30,323 bases of DNA from a virus. Positions within the stretch are counted from its first letter, which is position 1; every line of letters begins with the position of its first letter. The stretch is from the IMG/VR virus record IMGVR_UViG_3300002144_000284, positions 1 to 30,323 of that record; one strand, given 5' to 3'. Shown in pieces: positions 8,679 to 16,131 of this stretch. The notes beneath the pieces are model-generated. The model did not search any database. It was given only the letters and a program-made list of their open reading frames with translations, and was not told the DNA's origin. The translations under genes were made by a program, and so were the position numbers.

Positions 8679-9900
8679 CTTTCCAGATAATCCAACAGAT
8701 AACCAAGAGTTTAATGGTTATATTTATGACGCTACCCGCGGGGTATGGGATGTTAAATTAGCATCAGATCCATTAGGTACTATTAATATCGTTACCCCCA
8801 CAACAGGAGATGCCTTAATCTTTGACGGAACAAACTGGATAAATCAAGAAATAGTTACAAATCCTTATAGTACTTCTACAAGTGCTACAGACTTCTTTGC
8901 TTTGCCTAAAGGAACTACTGCCCAAAGACCAGCTACCCCAAATAATGGTGATATTAGGTTTAATACAGACTTGGGATATCCTGAGTGGTACTCAGAGGGA
9001 ATCCAGGAGTGGATAAAATTTAAAGATGTTGCAGATGCAGATTTTACAGCAACATACTTAGTTGCTGCTGGTGGCTCAGGCGGCGGCATTGGTCAATTTG
9101 CTGGCGGTGGCGGTGCCGGTGGATTAATCCAAGGCTCTAATACCTTGTCTACGAGCGTGGGCTATGAGGTAACAGTGGGTTCCGGTGGAGCAGGAGACTT
9201 AAACGTTGATGGACATGGAGCCTCTGGAAACAATTCCGTTTTTTTTAATCAGCTTAGCATTGGCGGTGGTGGTGGGGCCTCTTATTTATCAAGTTTGTCA
9301 ACACCAAATAACGGACTGTCTGGTGGCTCAGGTGGAGGCGGTTGTGCCTGGACAAGTGGATCTGCTAGTGGCGGATCGGGAACCCCCGGTCAAGGCAACT
9401 CTGGCGGAGGAGTAAGCAGTCCAGACCACATAGGCGGTGGCGGAGGAGGGGCCGGAGCCGTTGGACAAAGCGCTACGGGAAGAGTCGCGGGAAATGGTGG
9501 GGTTGGAATTTTATCTGCAATTTCTGGGGGGGCCTTGTATTATTGTGGAGGTGGCGGTGGTGCTTGCTATTACCAAAAAGCCGGAGACGGTGGCCTCGGT
9601 GGTGGCGGAGGGGGTGGCTCCCAAACATCAACAGACGGCAGTAGCGACACATCTAGGGGAGCAAGCCCTGTATCTGGAAACAACGGTGGATCTGGTGGAC
9701 CGAATACTGGTGGCGGTGGTGGCGCAAATAGTCAAAGCGCCACCAGCGGTGGAAACGGTGGTTCCGGAGTTGTTATTATTAGGTATCCATCACAAAGAAC
9801 TCTCACTGCAGGTGTTGGCCATATTTTTTCAACTGTGGTTTCTGGCCTAGACAAAATTACAACTTTTACAGCAGGAACCGGAACCGTAACATTCTCTTAG
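8665..9900 (+). CDS. Fused modular fibre and glycine-rich adhesin 5
   Basis: 411 residues. N-module 1-31 (MVALNFPDNPTDNQEF.GY.YDATRGVW), one reduced tile (VTPTTGDALIFDGTNWINQ, ~40-60), then ALPKGTTAQRP.TPNNGDIRFN ... PEWYSE (~73-120), closely matching the preceding gene. The glycine-rich domain runs from ~130 (YLVAAGGSGGG) to ~375 (SGVVIIRYPS), with the C-terminal extension LTAGVGHIF...FTAGTGTVTFS. It has lost the YIYY tile present in its neighbour. It contains Cys-bearing loops (GGCAW, YYCGGGGGACYY) that are unusual among the paralogues. Inferred receptor-binding adhesin. Confidence 0.82.
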   Translation: MVALNFPDNPTDNQEFNGYIYDATRGVWDVKLASDPLGTINIVTPTTGDALIFDGTNWINQEIVTNPYSTSTSATDFFALPKGTTAQRPATPNNGDIRFNTDLGYPEWYSEGIQEWIKFKDVADADFTATYLVAAGGSGGGIGQFAGGGGAGGLIQGSNTLSTSVGYEVTVGSGGAGDLNVDGHGASGNNSVFFNQLSIGGGGGASYLSSLSTPNNGLSGGSGGGGCAWTSGSASGGSGTPGQGNSGGGVSSPDHIGGGGGGAGAVGQSATGRVAGNGGVGILSAISGGALYYCGGGGGACYYQKAGDGGLGGGGGGGSQTSTDGSSDTSRGASPVSGNNGGSGGPNTGGGGGANSQSATSGGNGGSGVVIIRYPSQRTLTAGVGHIFSTVVSGLDKITTFTAGTGTVTFS

Positions 9901-9901
9901 G

Positions 9902-9910
9902 TGATAGAAT
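9902..9910 (+). promoter_or_regulatory. Extended -10 promoter, leaderless arrangement
   Basis: TGATAGAAT is an extended -10 box with one mismatch to TATAAT. Six bases separate it from ATG 9917. There is no SD between box and start. Confidence 0.6.
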
Positions 9911-9930
9911 AGATATATGGTAGCTTTAAA
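9911..9930 (+). repeat. 20-bp direct repeat at cassette joint, copy 2
   Basis: Identical to 8659-8678. It covers the last six bases before the ATG and the first codons (M V A L N), marking the boundary at which the two adhesin cassettes are alike before they diverge. Confidence 0.8.
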
Positions 9931-11566
9931 TTTCCCAGCCTCTCCCTCTAATGGTGACGAATTTCAAGGGTATGTATATGACTCTACTCTTCAAGTATGG
10001 AATCGTAAACCAAATACAATAGCATATACTGTTTCTCCAACGGTACCCGCAAATCCTAATGATGGTGATGTTTGGTTCAATGAACAAGATGGTTCATCAT
10101 ACATTTATTACATTGATGAAGATAGTGAACAGTGGGTTGAAATTGGTGGAAAGGTTGGAGCTACTGGTTCTTCTGGTGTAGATGGAATTGACGGTATTGA
10201 TGGAGTTGGCATTCCAGCTGGGGGAACTACTGGACAAGCCTTGTCTAAAACATCGGGTACTGATTATGATACCCAATGGGTAGACATTTCTACTTCTCTT
10301 GAGGGACTTACTGATACTAATATAACTACCCCAGCAGATGGTCAGGCATTGGTTTATGACGATGCTACTTCTAAGTGGTTAGCAGGTGATGTTGCATCTG
10401 GTCCTTTACCCGCAAAAACCATTGCGTCTGATAGCATCAACATTGACTTTTCTGACGGTATAGATTTAGAAACAAGAGCTGTAGCTGGAGACGTAACCTT
10501 TACAGCATCTAACTATACTTCTGGTGTAAAGAAAACTATTTACCTTGAAGGAGATACTGTTAAAAGATCTTTAACTTTTCCAGCAACTTGGAACTTCATT
10601 ACAGATACCCCCACAGATATTGGTGCAAACAAAAAGAATCTATTAGATCTTAATTCTTTCGGAACTTCTGAATCTACAACTGTTGCTTTATGGCTAGGTG
10701 TTAGCGCATTTGAGCCAATTGTTGCTACTGGAGGAGTGGTTAGTACTATTAGTGTTGGTGGTGTAACATATAAAGTTCATACTTTTGCATCCACTGGCTC
10801 TTCGGCATTTGCTGTTTCTTCTATTGGATCAGATAATACTGTAGAGTATCTTGCCGTAGCAGGCGGCGGAGGTGGGGGCGGCGGGGGAAACTCTAACACT
10901 AGGGGTGGTGGAGGTGGTGCGGGTGGATTTATTTCATCTACATTTGCCGCTATTTCCCAAAGCTACTCCTTTGTTGTTGGCGGAGGCGGCGCAGCTAGTG
11001 CGGTTGGCCTAGGAAATGTTGGCGGGACTGGGTCAACTACTTCTATTTTTGGTATAACTCTTCTTGGTGGCGGTGGCGGCGGAAGCTATGCCGTAAATAA
11101 TGGTGTTGGTGTCTCGGGAGGTTCTGGTGGCGGTGGTGGTACGCAATCTGCAGCTGCTGGTGGAACATCGATAAATGGACGGGGAAATTCCGGAGGAACC
11201 TCTGCTGCTTATAATAATGATACATCTACCGGTGCCGGAGGTGGCGGTGGCTTTGGATCTGTTGGAGAGAATGGAAATGCAGATGGTTCTGGTAATGGTG
11301 GAGACGGTGGCCTTGGAATTGCGTCTGCTATTTCTGGAAGTAGCTTCATATATGCGGCTGGAGGCGGCGGAGGTGGTGGCCTAGTTGGAGGTTCTGCAGA
11401 GTCGGGGGGTGGTGCCGGAGGCTCTGGCTCACAGAGTGGTTTTGCTGCTTCCGCTAACACTGGTTCTGGTGGCGGTGGAGCATCAGCACAAGCTAATAAT
11501 TTTCCTGGTGGTCCTGGCGGTAGTGGTGTTATAATTGTTCGTTACCCCATAACAGATCCCAATTAA
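9917..11566 (+). CDS. Fused modular fibre and glycine-rich adhesin 6, longest of the set
   Basis: 549 residues. In order: N-module 1-31 (MVALNFPASPSNGDEFQG), a GDVWFNEQDGSSYIYYID tile (~48-75), a short collagen-like GATGSSGVDGIDGIDG stretch, a GGTTGQALSKTSGTDYDTQW tile, LTDTNITTPADGQALVYDD (~123-145), a beta domain with TSGVKKTIYLEGDTVKRSLT (~160-262) that I recognise from other phage fibre proteins, the lead-in VTYKVHTF (~278), and a glycine-rich domain from ~310 (YLAVAGGGGGGGGG) ending SGVIIVRYPITDPN. It carries nearly every module that occurs separately elsewhere in the window, so it reads like a full-length template of the family. No SD; the start is set by the N-module and the -10 box. 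Confidence 0.82.
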   Translation: MVALNFPASPSNGDEFQGYVYDSTLQVWNRKPNTIAYTVSPTVPANPNDGDVWFNEQDGSSYIYYIDEDSEQWVEIGGKVGATGSSGVDGIDGIDGVGIPAGGTTGQALSKTSGTDYDTQWVDISTSLEGLTDTNITTPADGQALVYDDATSKWLAGDVASGPLPAKTIASDSINIDFSDGIDLETRAVAGDVTFTASNYTSGVKKTIYLEGDTVKRSLTFPATWNFITDTPTDIGANKKNLLDLNSFGTSESTTVALWLGVSAFEPIVATGGVVSTISVGGVTYKVHTFASTGSSAFAVSSIGSDNTVEYLAVAGGGGGGGGGNSNTRGGGGGAGGFISSTFAAISQSYSFVVGGGGAASAVGLGNVGGTGSTTSIFGITLLGGGGGGSYAVNNGVGVSGGSGGGGGTQSAAAGGTSINGRGNSGGTSAAYNNDTSTGAGGGGGFGSVGENGNADGSGNGGDGGLGIASAISGSSFIYAAGGGGGGGLVGGSAESGGGAGGSGSQSGFAASANTGSGGGGASAQANNFPGGPGGSGVIIVRYPITDPN

Positions 11567-11569
11567 TAA

Positions 11570-11577
11570 TGTATAAT
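11570..11577 (+). promoter_or_regulatory. -10 promoter, leaderless arrangement
   Basis: A perfect TATAAT (11572-11577) with TG directly adjacent rather than one base further out. Six bases separate it from ATG 11584, with no SD. ATAACA at 11549-11554 could be a weak -35 with a 17-bp spacer. Confidence 0.65.
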
Positions 11578-11583
11578 TAGTTT

Positions 11584-12174
11584 ATGCCTTCTTTAAATTT
11601 CCCCGTAAGCCCAGCCGATGGTGATTACTATCAGGGTTTTGAGTATGATGAAACTTTCGGGGTATGGAAAAGGGTAGGTGGCTCTGGAGCAGCAAGTATG
11701 ACTGTATCAGAAACACCACCAGTACAAGGTCTAACTAGTGGAGCAATGTGGCTTGACTCGGGTACCGGAAACACATATATTTACTATGAAGACGGAGATA
11801 CCAATCAGTGGATTCAGTCTTCTGGTATAGATTATATCGCTGGTAGAGGTTCTAACTTTATTGTTCAAAGCACTGCCCCAGGAAATCCGGTAGATGGTGA
11901 TGTTTGGTATGACCCAACAAGTGGTTTTACTTATATTTATTATGTTGACGCTGATTCTAGTCAATGGATTCAGTTTGGTTTAAATCGTAATGGGGCAGTG
12001 GGGCAAACTGGGTCTACTGGTGTAGGAATTCCTACTGGAGGAACTTTGGGGCAAGTTCTTTCAAAAGCTTCTACAAGTAATTATGACACCATGTGGAGCA
12101 CCCCAGCTTCCGGAGGTGGTGGAGGAGCAGCAGATGATGTTTCTACAATTATTGCAGGAAGGATGTTTGCATAA
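11584..12174 (+). CDS. Modular fibre protein without glycine-rich domain
   Basis: 196 residues. N-module 1-31 (MPSLNFPVSPADGDYYQGFEYDET.GVW), then two YIYY tiles (AMWLDS..GNTYIYYEDGD..QW at ~57-82; GDVWYDPTSGFTYIYYVDAD at ~105-130), a short collagen-like GAVGQTGSTGVG, a GGTLGQVLSKASTSNYDTMW tile, a glycine linker and the tail VSTIIAGRMFA. The next gene starts on its stop codon and encodes the glycine-rich partner, so the two together equal one fused protein such as that at 9917. Inferred fibre or anchor subunit for the adhesin at 12174. Leaderless start. Confidence 0.8.
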   Translation: MPSLNFPVSPADGDYYQGFEYDETFGVWKRVGGSGAASMTVSETPPVQGLTSGAMWLDSGTGNTYIYYEDGDTNQWIQSSGIDYIAGRGSNFIVQSTAPGNPVDGDVWYDPTSGFTYIYYVDADSSQWIQFGLNRNGAVGQTGSTGVGIPTGGTLGQVLSKASTSNYDTMWSTPASGGGGGAADDVSTIIAGRMFA

Positions 12175-13025
12175 TGAGTGGTATTCAAAGGTTTTTTGCT
12201 AGTAGGAGAGTTAGTGATCCAGGAAGTGCCTTAAGTCTTTCTATTTTAGCAACTGGTGGCGCAGAGTCTTTAAGCAATGGGTATAAGGTTCATAAATTCT
12301 TATCATCTGGACCACTAACTGTTTCTTATGTCCCCAATGGAGCATTTCTTGAATATTTAATTGTTGCTGGCGGCGGCGGCGCTGGGGGCAATAGCAATAT
12401 TAATAGTGGCGGAGGCGCCGGTGGCCTTCTATACTCTTCTTCCATTATTGGTCTTGGATTTTCTCCCGTTCTTGTTGGTTCCGGGGGCACACCGCTAGTT
12501 AATGGCTCGGACTCCTCTTTTCTTTCACAGTTAGCTTTGGGTGGCGGCTCTGGGAATAGGGCGGAAGGTAGCGGAACTTCTTTTGGCTATCCTGGTGGCT
12601 CTGGAGGCGGCGGTGGTTACCTTCAGTCTGGTGGATCTGGGACACCTGGGCAAGGAAACAACGGTGGTAACGGTGGCCCCTCTGGAGGTAAACATCCTGG
12701 CGGCGGCGGCGGTGGAGCTGGCGCAGCAGGAGCATCTCCAACAGTAAACACGCAGAATGGTGGTGATGGTGGGACTGGAATACAGGTATCTATCGATGGA
12801 GGCACTTCTTTTTATGCTGGCGGTGGGGGCAGCGGTTCTTGGACTGGTGGCGGGGTCTCTTTTGGCGGTAATGGTGGAGGCGGAAATGGAACAGGACATG
12901 TGAGCCCTTCATCTGCAACAAATGGAGGGGCAAACACTGGCGGTGGCGGTGGTGGTGGGCAATCTCAGGCTTATTCTAAAAATGGCGGAAGCGGCATTGT
13001 TATTGTAAGATACTTATATGCCTAG
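12174..13025 (+). CDS. Glycine-rich adhesin-like protein 7
   Basis: 283 residues, TAATG overlap with 11584; AGGAAGG upstream is a possible SD. After a short N-terminus (MSGIQRFFASRRVSDPG) the lead-in NGYKVHKF sits at ~40, then LEYLIVAGGGGAGG and a glycine-rich body ending SGIVIVRYLYA, without the FTAGT extension. The N-terminus starting MSG(I/F) is similar in style to 15217. Inferred adhesin; the upstream gene likely supplies its anchor. Its last eight bases overlap the next gene. Confidence 0.8.
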   Translation: MSGIQRFFASRRVSDPGSALSLSILATGGAESLSNGYKVHKFLSSGPLTVSYVPNGAFLEYLIVAGGGGAGGNSNINSGGGAGGLLYSSSIIGLGFSPVLVGSGGTPLVNGSDSSFLSQLALGGGSGNRAEGSGTSFGYPGGSGGGGGYLQSGGSGTPGQGNNGGNGGPSGGKHPGGGGGGAGAAGASPTVNTQNGGDGGTGIQVSIDGGTSFYAGGGGSGSWTGGGVSFGGNGGGGNGTGHVSPSSATNGGANTGGGGGGGQSQAYSKNGGSGIVIVRYLYA

Positions 13026-13344
13026 GTTTAAATCAACACAAAATATTTTTAAAGATAATAGAGAAGAGTTTGATCCTAATTGGTCAGACAAGCCTTTTCT
13101 ACAGCTTCCGCCATCTATTCCTTGGGATGATTCTAGGGAGCTACAAATAGAGGATATTGATCTTTGGGAGGTTGTTACTGAAATGTCTGGTCCAACCGGA
13201 ATATATGCTGCATGGCTTCCTTATGCAGAATTTTATATGATTGTTAATAGTGGCAATATTGACTCTACATATTATGGCGAGGGTAGTGATAATTATGCTG
13301 CTAAACGGTGTGAAGAATTAAAAATTCCATACCCGAAAAAGTGA
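13018..13344 (+). CDS. Conserved hypothetical phage protein
   Basis: 108 residues, beginning inside the last codons of the glycine-rich gene (8-base overlap), so probably translated by coupling; no clear SD. The protein is acidic and aromatic: FLQLPPSIPWDDSRE (~27-41), IEDIDLWEVV (~44-53), GIYAAWLPYAEFYMIV (~61-76), and a lysine-rich end PYPKK. The W.V....G..GIYAAW.PYAEFY pattern recalls small conserved proteins of cyanophages and other aquatic phages, but I cannot name a function. No membrane segment or enzymatic motif. Confidence 0.65.
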   Translation: MPRFKSTQNIFKDNREEFDPNWSDKPFLQLPPSIPWDDSRELQIEDIDLWEVVTEMSGPTGIYAAWLPYAEFYMIVNSGNIDSTYYGEGSDNYAAKRCEELKIPYPKK

Positions 13345-13350
13345 TACAAT
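13342..13350 (+). promoter_or_regulatory. Extended -10 promoter with short SD leader
   Basis: TGATACAAT; its TGA is also the stop codon of the upstream gene. Here the box is 15 bases from ATG 13366, with a weak SD (GAGG, 13357-13360) in between, so a very short leader is expected rather than none. Confidence 0.55.
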
Positions 13351-13365
13351 AGATCTGAGGTTATT

Positions 13366-13716
13366 ATGGCTATTTATTCTAAAGTTTTGTTATCAGAGTC
13401 GGTTAACGGCAAGGGTATTACTGTCGCGGCCACTGCAACTGCGGGCACCCTAATTCATACCGCACAATCGGGGACCACTGGGATGGATGAGGTTTGGCTA
13501 TACGCAACAAACTCAGAGGCGACAACTGTTAAGCTAACCGTAGAATTTGGGGGGACAACGGCTGCAGAAAACATTGAATTAGATATTCCAGGAGAGTCTG
13601 GTTTAATCTTGGTATGTCCAGGACTTGTTTTGAATAATAGTCTAGAGGTCAGGGCTTTTGCTGGTACAACAAATGTTTTGCATATTTCTGGCTATGTCAA
13701 TAGGATTACGGCTTAG
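13366..13716 (+). CDS. Small beta-rich virion-type protein
   Basis: 116 residues: MAIYSKVLLSESVNGKGI at the start, then alternating beta strands (TLIHTAQSG..MDEVWLYATNS, VKLTVEFGG, SGLILVCPGLVLNNSLEVRAF) and a final GYVNRITA. I recognise the general pattern (KVLLS....G.GI.V.ATAT.GT.IHTA ... VWLYA.N) from hypothetical proteins of other tailed phages, where it sits near fibre genes. It is likely a small structural or decoration protein; the function is not known. A weak SD (GAGG) lies five bases upstream. Confidence 0.65.
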   Translation: MAIYSKVLLSESVNGKGITVAATATAGTLIHTAQSGTTGMDEVWLYATNSEATTVKLTVEFGGTTAAENIELDIPGESGLILVCPGLVLNNSLEVRAFAGTTNVLHISGYVNRITA

Positions 13717-13724
13717 GTTTAATC

Positions 13725-14600
13725 ATGGCACTAACAAGAATGCAGCAACGCAGGGGCACCGCGACTCAATGGACTACTGCCGATACCGTTCTGGCTTCTG
13801 GGGAAATTGGTGTTGAGACTAATACTAATAAGTTTAAAATTGGTAATGGTATTTCTGCTTGGAGTACTCTGTCTTATTTTGAAAATGAAACAGATGTTGC
13901 GGCTGCAATTCAAGCTGCCGTAGATGGTATTTTAGACTTACCGCCAGCAACTTTAGATACTCTTAATGAGCTAGCTGCCGCTTTGGGGGATGACCCAGAC
14001 TTTTTTAACACTGTAGTTTATAAGACTGGTTCTACGATGACCGGAGATCTTACTTTGGCAGGGGATCCAACAACCGATCTTCATGCAGCTACAAAACAAT
14101 ATGTAGATAGCCTAGAAACAATGGAACCAGGTGGAACTACTGGTCAAGCTTTAACAAAGACTTCAGGCGATAACTTTGACGTTCAGTGGACAACAATAGC
14201 CTTTGATCTAAATGGTCTGTCCGATGTAGATACTACTGGTGCTGTAGATAAAAATACTTTGGTTTATGAAGACAGTCTTGGTCAGTGGATCGCTGGTCCT
14301 GGTGGGGGTAGATTTACAGTCTCAGAAACTTCTCCATTAGATGTTCTTAATGGTGATACCTGGCTAGATTCAGTAACAGGAAATAGCTATTTATATTATG
14401 AAGACTATGACAACTCACAGTGGATTCAGATTGCTGGTCCAGGTACTGTTGGAGTTCGTGGTTCAAGTGTTTTCGTTCAGACTACCGCACCAACAAATCC
14501 TGTATCTGGAGACATCTGGTACGATCATTCTGACGGTGCAACATATACTTATTATGTAGACCCAGATTCTTCACAATGGGTTCAGTTCGGGTATCGGTAA
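13725..14600 (+). CDS. Fibre protein with Mtd-like N-terminal domain
   Basis: 291 residues. Residues ~4-52 (MQQRRGTATQWTTADTVL.SGEIGVET.T.KFKIGNG...W) match the N-terminal domain of major-tropism-determinant type proteins (Mtd_N), which attaches such proteins to fibres. Next come LPPATLDTLNELAAALGDD (~75-93), GSTMTGDLTLAGDPTTDLHA (~103-122), a GGTTGQALTKTSGDNFDVQW tile, LSDVDTTG..DKNTLVYED, and two YIYY-type tiles (SYLYYEDYDNSQWIQ; TYTYYVDPDSSQWVQFG). It ends there, with no C-lectin variable domain or glycine-rich domain. It shares shaft motifs with the gene at 106. Start ATG 13725 has only a weak TAGG upstream. Confidence 0.78.
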   Translation: MALTRMQQRRGTATQWTTADTVLASGEIGVETNTNKFKIGNGISAWSTLSYFENETDVAAAIQAAVDGILDLPPATLDTLNELAAALGDDPDFFNTVVYKTGSTMTGDLTLAGDPTTDLHAATKQYVDSLETMEPGGTTGQALTKTSGDNFDVQWTTIAFDLNGLSDVDTTGAVDKNTLVYEDSLGQWIAGPGGGRFTVSETSPLDVLNGDTWLDSVTGNSYLYYEDYDNSQWIQIAGPGTVGVRGSSVFVQTTAPTNPVSGDIWYDHSDGATYTYYVDPDSSQWVQFGYR

Positions 14601-14616
14601 ATAGTTTAAAGGTTTA

Positions 14617-14625
14617 TGGTAAAAT
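14617..14625 (+). promoter_or_regulatory. Extended -10 promoter, leaderless arrangement
   Basis: TGGTAAAAT, an extended -10 with one mismatch, six bases before ATG 14632. No SD lies between. It sits in a 31-base AT-rich gap after the Mtd-like fibre gene. Confidence 0.65.
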
Positions 14626-14631
14626 AATATT

Positions 14632-14886
14632 ATGGCAGTTTTAAATTTCCCCGCATCACCTTCTAATGGTGACACATATGATAACTTTGTGTATGATGCA
14701 ACAAAAGGAGCTTGGAAGCTTCAAACTTTGCTGGGTAATGACTTAGACAATCTTAATGACGTAGACGCTACTACTCCAACAGATGGTAATTATTTAGCGT
14801 ATAATAATAGTACGGGTAATTGGGAACCTCTAACACCACCAGAGATTCCTTCACCTATTGGATTAATTTTGGCTTTGGGAGGCTAA
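14632..14886 (+). CDS. Minimal N-module protein
   Basis: 84 residues. N-module 1-32 (MAVLNFPASPSNGDTYDNFVYDAT.GAW), one tile (LNDVDATTPTDGNYLAYNN..GNW, ~44-66) and a short hydrophobic tail SPIGLILALGG. This is the smallest carrier of the module and shows that module plus one tile plus a hydrophobic tail can stand alone. The tail matches in character the FFLMGA and FLLMGA ends of 1237 and 16132. It heads a three-gene set with 14891 (YKV-type beta protein) and 15217 (glycine-rich). Inferred anchor subunit. Confidence 0.75.
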   Translation: MAVLNFPASPSNGDTYDNFVYDATKGAWKLQTLLGNDLDNLNDVDATTPTDGNYLAYNNSTGNWEPLTPPEIPSPIGLILALGG

Positions 14887-14890
14887 CAAC

Positions 14891-15217
14891 ATGGCAGAAA
14901 ATTTTACTAACGCAAAAGCAGTTCTTGCAAATACTGCAACAACAATATACACCTGCCCAGCAGCAACAAAGGCTATTGTGATCGGTTGTCAAGTAGCAAA
15001 TATTTCTGCTGCTTCAAAGAATTTAAGCATTTGGTGGACAGATTCTTCAGATACAAATGCCATTACTAGGCTTGGAGAACTTATTGCTGTTCCAACTCAG
15101 GCAGTTTATGAGCCAGTTTCTGGCAAACTAGTTTTAGAAGCAGGAGATACAATTGTGGGTACTTCATCAGTCGCTAGCGACCTTGAAGCTACCATTTCAA
15201 TTTTGGAGATTTCTTAG
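14891..15217 (+). CDS. Small beta-rich protein, paralogue of 16598
   Basis: 108 residues from ATG 14891 with GGGAGG at 14877-14882 as SD. The order of elements (ATTIYTCPAATKAIVIGCQVANIS ..., split here by spacing into short beta strands, then SGKLVLEAGDTIVGTS and the end ISILEIS) parallels 16598 (VYAVPAATEAVISTIIIANR ... EIS) and the C-terminal part of 1954. Inferred small beta-sandwich connector or tip protein. It always sits between a module protein and a glycine-rich protein in this window. No enzymatic motif. Confidence 0.7.
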   Translation: MAENFTNAKAVLANTATTIYTCPAATKAIVIGCQVANISAASKNLSIWWTDSSDTNAITRLGELIAVPTQAVYEPVSGKLVLEAGDTIVGTSSVASDLEATISILEIS

Positions 15218-16113
15218 TGTCTGGATTTTTAGGACAAGAAAAATCTGGTGGATTTCTTGGTATTCAGCCAGGAAGTTCTTCTGGTAGATGGTCTATTCAA
15301 GACGTAAAAGAGCGTAGGTATGGCTTTCTTCCTTTGGTGATTGAAAGCTTGTCTGGAACAGAAATTACTAACCCGTATGTTAGTTCTGGCAGAACGTACA
15401 GATATCACCAGTTTAATGCAACAGATACAATCAATCTTGGGTACGTAAATTATGATGCAGAAATCTCTTATTTGATTATTGGAGGCGGAGGTAGTGGTGC
15501 TGGCGGGGCAGGCGGATATGTTGAGGGAACTACGTCTGGTTTGGGGTCAGACCCGTATGATGTGGTTGTTGGCGCAGGGGGTGGCGGTACTGGTGGCTAT
15601 TCGGAAATTTTTTCAATAAGAGGCTTGGGCGGCGGCGGTGGTGGCCAGACTGGTGGTTCTGGTGGAGGAGCTGGGGGTAACGATATTGTTGGAGCTTTTC
15701 CCTATGGAAAAGACGCGACTCAGCCAACCAGTGAGTGGGGCGGCTATGGAAATCGTGGTGGTAACGGTGCACAGTCAAACGGTAACAACATATCTTTGAG
15801 ACCAGGTGGTGGAGGTGGTGGTGCTGGAGGTGCTGGAGGAAATGCTCTCGGTCAATATAATGGTAGACAAGATGTTCCAGGGCCTGGAGGATCAGGAAGA
15901 GCATCTTCAATTACTGGATCTTCTGTAACTCGTGCTGGTGGAGGTGGTGGTACGTCTCCATATGGACCAAATGCATCTGGCGGCTCCGGTGGTGGCGGCG
16001 GCGGAGGTGGCGGTAACGGCTCAACAAATACTGGATCTGGTGGTGGTAGCAATGGTGGACAAGGTGGATCTGGAGTTGTTATAATTGCATATCCACTAAC
16101 CGCTCCAGCATAA
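15217..16113 (+). CDS. Glycine-rich adhesin-like protein 8
   Basis: 298 residues from a GTG overlapping the upstream TAG (TAGTG), with TTTGGAG upstream. The first ~35 residues (MSGFLGQEKSGGFLGIQPGSSSG) are Gly/Ser-rich and unlike the other paralogues. The lead-in RTYRYHQF is at ~60, then ISYLIIGGGGSGAGG and a glycine-rich body with GGGGGGQTGGSGGG, ending SGVVIIAYPLTAPA. Inferred adhesin of the 14632-14891-15217 set. Confidence 0.8.
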   Translation: MSGFLGQEKSGGFLGIQPGSSSGRWSIQDVKERRYGFLPLVIESLSGTEITNPYVSSGRTYRYHQFNATDTINLGYVNYDAEISYLIIGGGGSGAGGAGGYVEGTTSGLGSDPYDVVVGAGGGGTGGYSEIFSIRGLGGGGGGQTGGSGGGAGGNDIVGAFPYGKDATQPTSEWGGYGNRGGNGAQSNGNNISLRPGGGGGGAGGAGGNALGQYNGRQDVPGPGGSGRASSITGSSVTRAGGGGGTSPYGPNASGGSGGGGGGGGGNGSTNTGSGGGSNGGQGGSGVVIIAYPLTAPA

Positions 16114-16117
16114 ATAG

Positions 16118-16125
16118 TGTATAAT
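16118..16125 (+). promoter_or_regulatory. -10 promoter, leaderless arrangement
   Basis: TATAAT (16120-16125) preceded directly by TG; six bases to ATG 16132 and no SD. The layout is the same as at 11570. Confidence 0.65.
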
Positions 16126-16131
16126 TAAAAC

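Noticed and set aside
11527-11535. TGTTATAAT inside the end of a glycine-rich gene (also at 16077-16085)
   Set aside because: It is encoded by the conserved Val-Ile-Ile of the SGVVII end motif, and no start codon lies at the usual distance; probably codon coincidence.
13725-14600. Diversity-generating retroelement linked to the Mtd-like gene
   Set aside because: No reverse transcriptase, template repeat or C-lectin variable region is visible in the window.
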